Source: Porticoccaceae bacterium (GTDB lineage Bacteria; Pseudomonadota; Gammaproteobacteria; Pseudomonadales; Porticoccaceae). Taken from it: a stretch of 5,866 bases of DNA. Location: contig JAHRWI010000182.1 of NCBI GenBank assembly GCA_019090225.1, positions 1 to 5,866 of the forward strand. Direction: 5' to 3'. Numbering within the stretch: the stretch's first letter is position 1; each line of letters starts with the position of its first letter. Positions 4,878 to 5,866 of the stretch are shown piece by piece. The translations under genes were made by a program, and so were the position numbers. The notes beneath the pieces are model-generated. The model searched no databases and was not told the origin of the DNA. It saw only the letters and a list, made by a program, of their open reading frames with translations.

Positions 4878-4898
4878 TATGATGCCCAGCCCCTGGGC
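4878..4898 (+). promoter_or_regulatory. tsaD upstream region: -10-like hexamer and hairpin
   Basis: TATGAT (4878-4883, 5 of 6 to TATAAT) is the best -10 candidate for tsaD, but no good -35 lies 16-18 bp upstream. Immediately after it, GCCCAG-CCC-CTGGGC (4884-4898) forms a perfect 6-bp GC-rich hairpin ending 14 bp before the ATG. If transcription starts further upstream, this hairpin would sit next to the ribosome binding region and could limit translation. Both readings are tentative. Confidence 0.3.
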
Positions 4899-4912
4899 GA
4901 TGAACACAGAAT

Positions 4913-5866
4913 ATGCGCGTATTGGGTATAGAAACCTCCTGTGACGAAACCGGCGTGGCTATTTACGATAGCGACGCGGGACTGCTGGCCGATGCCTTAT
5001 ATAGTCAGGTAGCGGTGCATGCGGAATACGGGGGTGTTGTTCCAGAGCTGGCTTCGCGAGATCACGTGCGCAAATTGCTGCCCATGATTCGCCAGGTGCT
5101 GGCCGAAGCAAATTGCACGCAGCAGGATATTACTGGTATTGCCTATACGGCTGGCCCCGGTCTGGTCGGTGCCTTAATGGTGGGTGGTGCGGTGGGTCGC
5201 TCCCTGGCCTACGCCTGGGGTATCCCTGCTCTGGGTGTTCATCATATGGAAGGTCACTTGCTGGCTCCTATGCTCGAAGATAATCCGCCTGGGTTTCCCT
5301 TTGTCGCCTTGCTGGTTTCCGGCGGGCATACTCAGCTGGTCTCAGTAGCGGGTATCGGGGATTACGAAATCCTCGGTGAATCTCTCGATGATGCCGCAGG
5401 CGAGGCCTTTGATAAGGTCGCCAAGATGCTTGATCTGGATTATCCCGGCGGTCCGAGAATTGCCCGCCTCGCTGAGCAGGGCAATGCCGAGCGCTTTACC
5501 TTCCCCAGACCCATGACCGATCGACCGGGTCTGGACTTCAGTTTTTCTGGCCTTAAGACCTTCACCCTGAATACAGTTGCTGATCACCGGGGTGATGATG
5601 TGCTGCCCGATGAACAAACCATGGCCGATATCGCCTGTGCTTTTCAAAATGCGGTGGTCGAGACCCTGGTGATCAAATGTCGTCGTGCCTTAAAGCAAAC
5701 TGGGCTGAAAGTGTTAGTGATGGCGGGAGGCGTATCGGCCAATGTGCTGCTCCGGGAATGTCTCACCGATGCTTTGGCTAAGCTGGATGCCTCAGTGTTT
5801 TATGCCCGCAATGAATTCTGTACCGACAATGGTGCGATGATCGCCTACGCTGGTTGCCAGCGCTTA
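4913..5866 (+). CDS. tsaD: tRNA N6-threonylcarbamoyladenosine (t6A37) synthase catalytic subunit TsaD, C-terminus cut by window edge
   Basis: TsaD, with TsaB and TsaE, transfers threonylcarbamoyl from TC-AMP to A37 of ANN-decoding tRNAs in the cytoplasm; it was formerly annotated as glycoprotease Gcp. 318 codons are present; the E. coli protein has about 337, so only the last 20 or so are missing. Visible landmarks: LGIETSCDET (4-13), YGGVVPELASRDHV (39-52), YTAGPGLVGALMVG (78-91), metal ligands H111 and H115 in HHMEGH, ALLVSGGHTQLVSV (132-145), GEAFDKVAKML (163-173), YPGGP (177-181), LDFSFSGLKT (207-216), VMAGGVSAN (269-277) and the third metal ligand D305 in FCTDNGAMIAYAG. This is the ASKHA (actin-like ATPase) fold. 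The ATG is fixed by an in-frame TGA at 4901-4903 with no other start between. The ribosome binding site is weak. It is divergent from rpsU, the conserved arrangement in gammaproteobacteria. Confidence 0.98.
   Translation, partial: MRVLGIETSCDETGVAIYDSDAGLLADALYSQVAVHAEYGGVVPELASRDHVRKLLPMIRQVLAEANCTQQDITGIAYTAGPGLVGALMVGGAVGRSLAYAWGIPALGVHHMEGHLLAPMLEDNPPGFPFVALLVSGGHTQLVSVAGIGDYEILGESLDDAAGEAFDKVAKMLDLDYPGGPRIARLAEQGNAERFTFPRPMTDRPGLDFSFSGLKTFTLNTVADHRGDDVLPDEQTMADIACAFQNAVVETLVIKCRRALKQTGLKVLVMAGGVSANVLLRECLTDALAKLDASVFYARNEFCTDNGAMIAYAGCQRL

Noticed and set aside
5342..5647. Minus-strand open frame of 101 codons opposite tsaD
   Set aside because: It lies within the highly conserved tsaD frame on the opposite strand and has no recognisable motif.

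Overview
The window carries the conserved gammaproteobacterial 'macromolecular synthesis' locus in the order rpoD - dnaG - gatB/yqeY-family gene - rpsU (all on the minus strand, so transcription runs from right to left), with tsaD (formerly gcp) divergent on the plus strand. Protein similarity to the Escherichia coli / Pseudomonas versions, recalled from knowledge of the families, is very strong throughout. A yqeY-type gene between rpsU and dnaG is the arrangement of Pseudomonas-like and related marine gammaproteobacteria rather than of E. coli, where dnaG directly follows rpsU. Base composition is moderate. A finer taxonomic call cannot be supported from the sequence alone.

Layout: 1-1238 is the first two thirds of rpoD (primary sigma factor, cut by the left edge inside region 2). 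1239-1392 is an intergenic region with overlapping sigma32-like and sigma70-like promoter candidates, a pair of 15-bp direct repeats and a hairpin just after the dnaG stop. 1393-3528 is dnaG (primase, 711 residues, unusually long). 3529-3737 is a spacer holding about five degenerate 15-bp tandem repeats. 3738-4196 is the yqeY-family gene. 4197-4510 is a spacer of 314 bp with a clear factor-independent terminator for rpsU. 4511-4726 is rpsU (ribosomal protein S21). 4727-4912 is the divergent regulatory region, with a good rpsU promoter. 4913-5866 is tsaD, lacking only its extreme C-terminus at the right edge.

The genes link translation initiation (S21), replication priming (DnaG), transcription initiation (sigma70) and tRNA modification/quality (TsaD t6A synthesis, YqeY). 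As in E. coli, transcription from the rpsU promoter is probably attenuated by the terminator after rpsU, and rpoD appears to have its own promoters, including one that looks heat-shock controlled.

No new system such as a defence island, mobile element or CRISPR array is visible. The most unusual content is a set of short-period degenerate tandem repeats. Two of them have built out both interdomain linkers of DnaG (12-bp units giving a 4-residue period; 15-bp units giving a 5-residue period). Two more 15-bp-period arrays lie in the noncoding spacers upstream of dnaG and rpoD. A compact candidate sigma32 promoter upstream of rpoD is the best regulatory finding.
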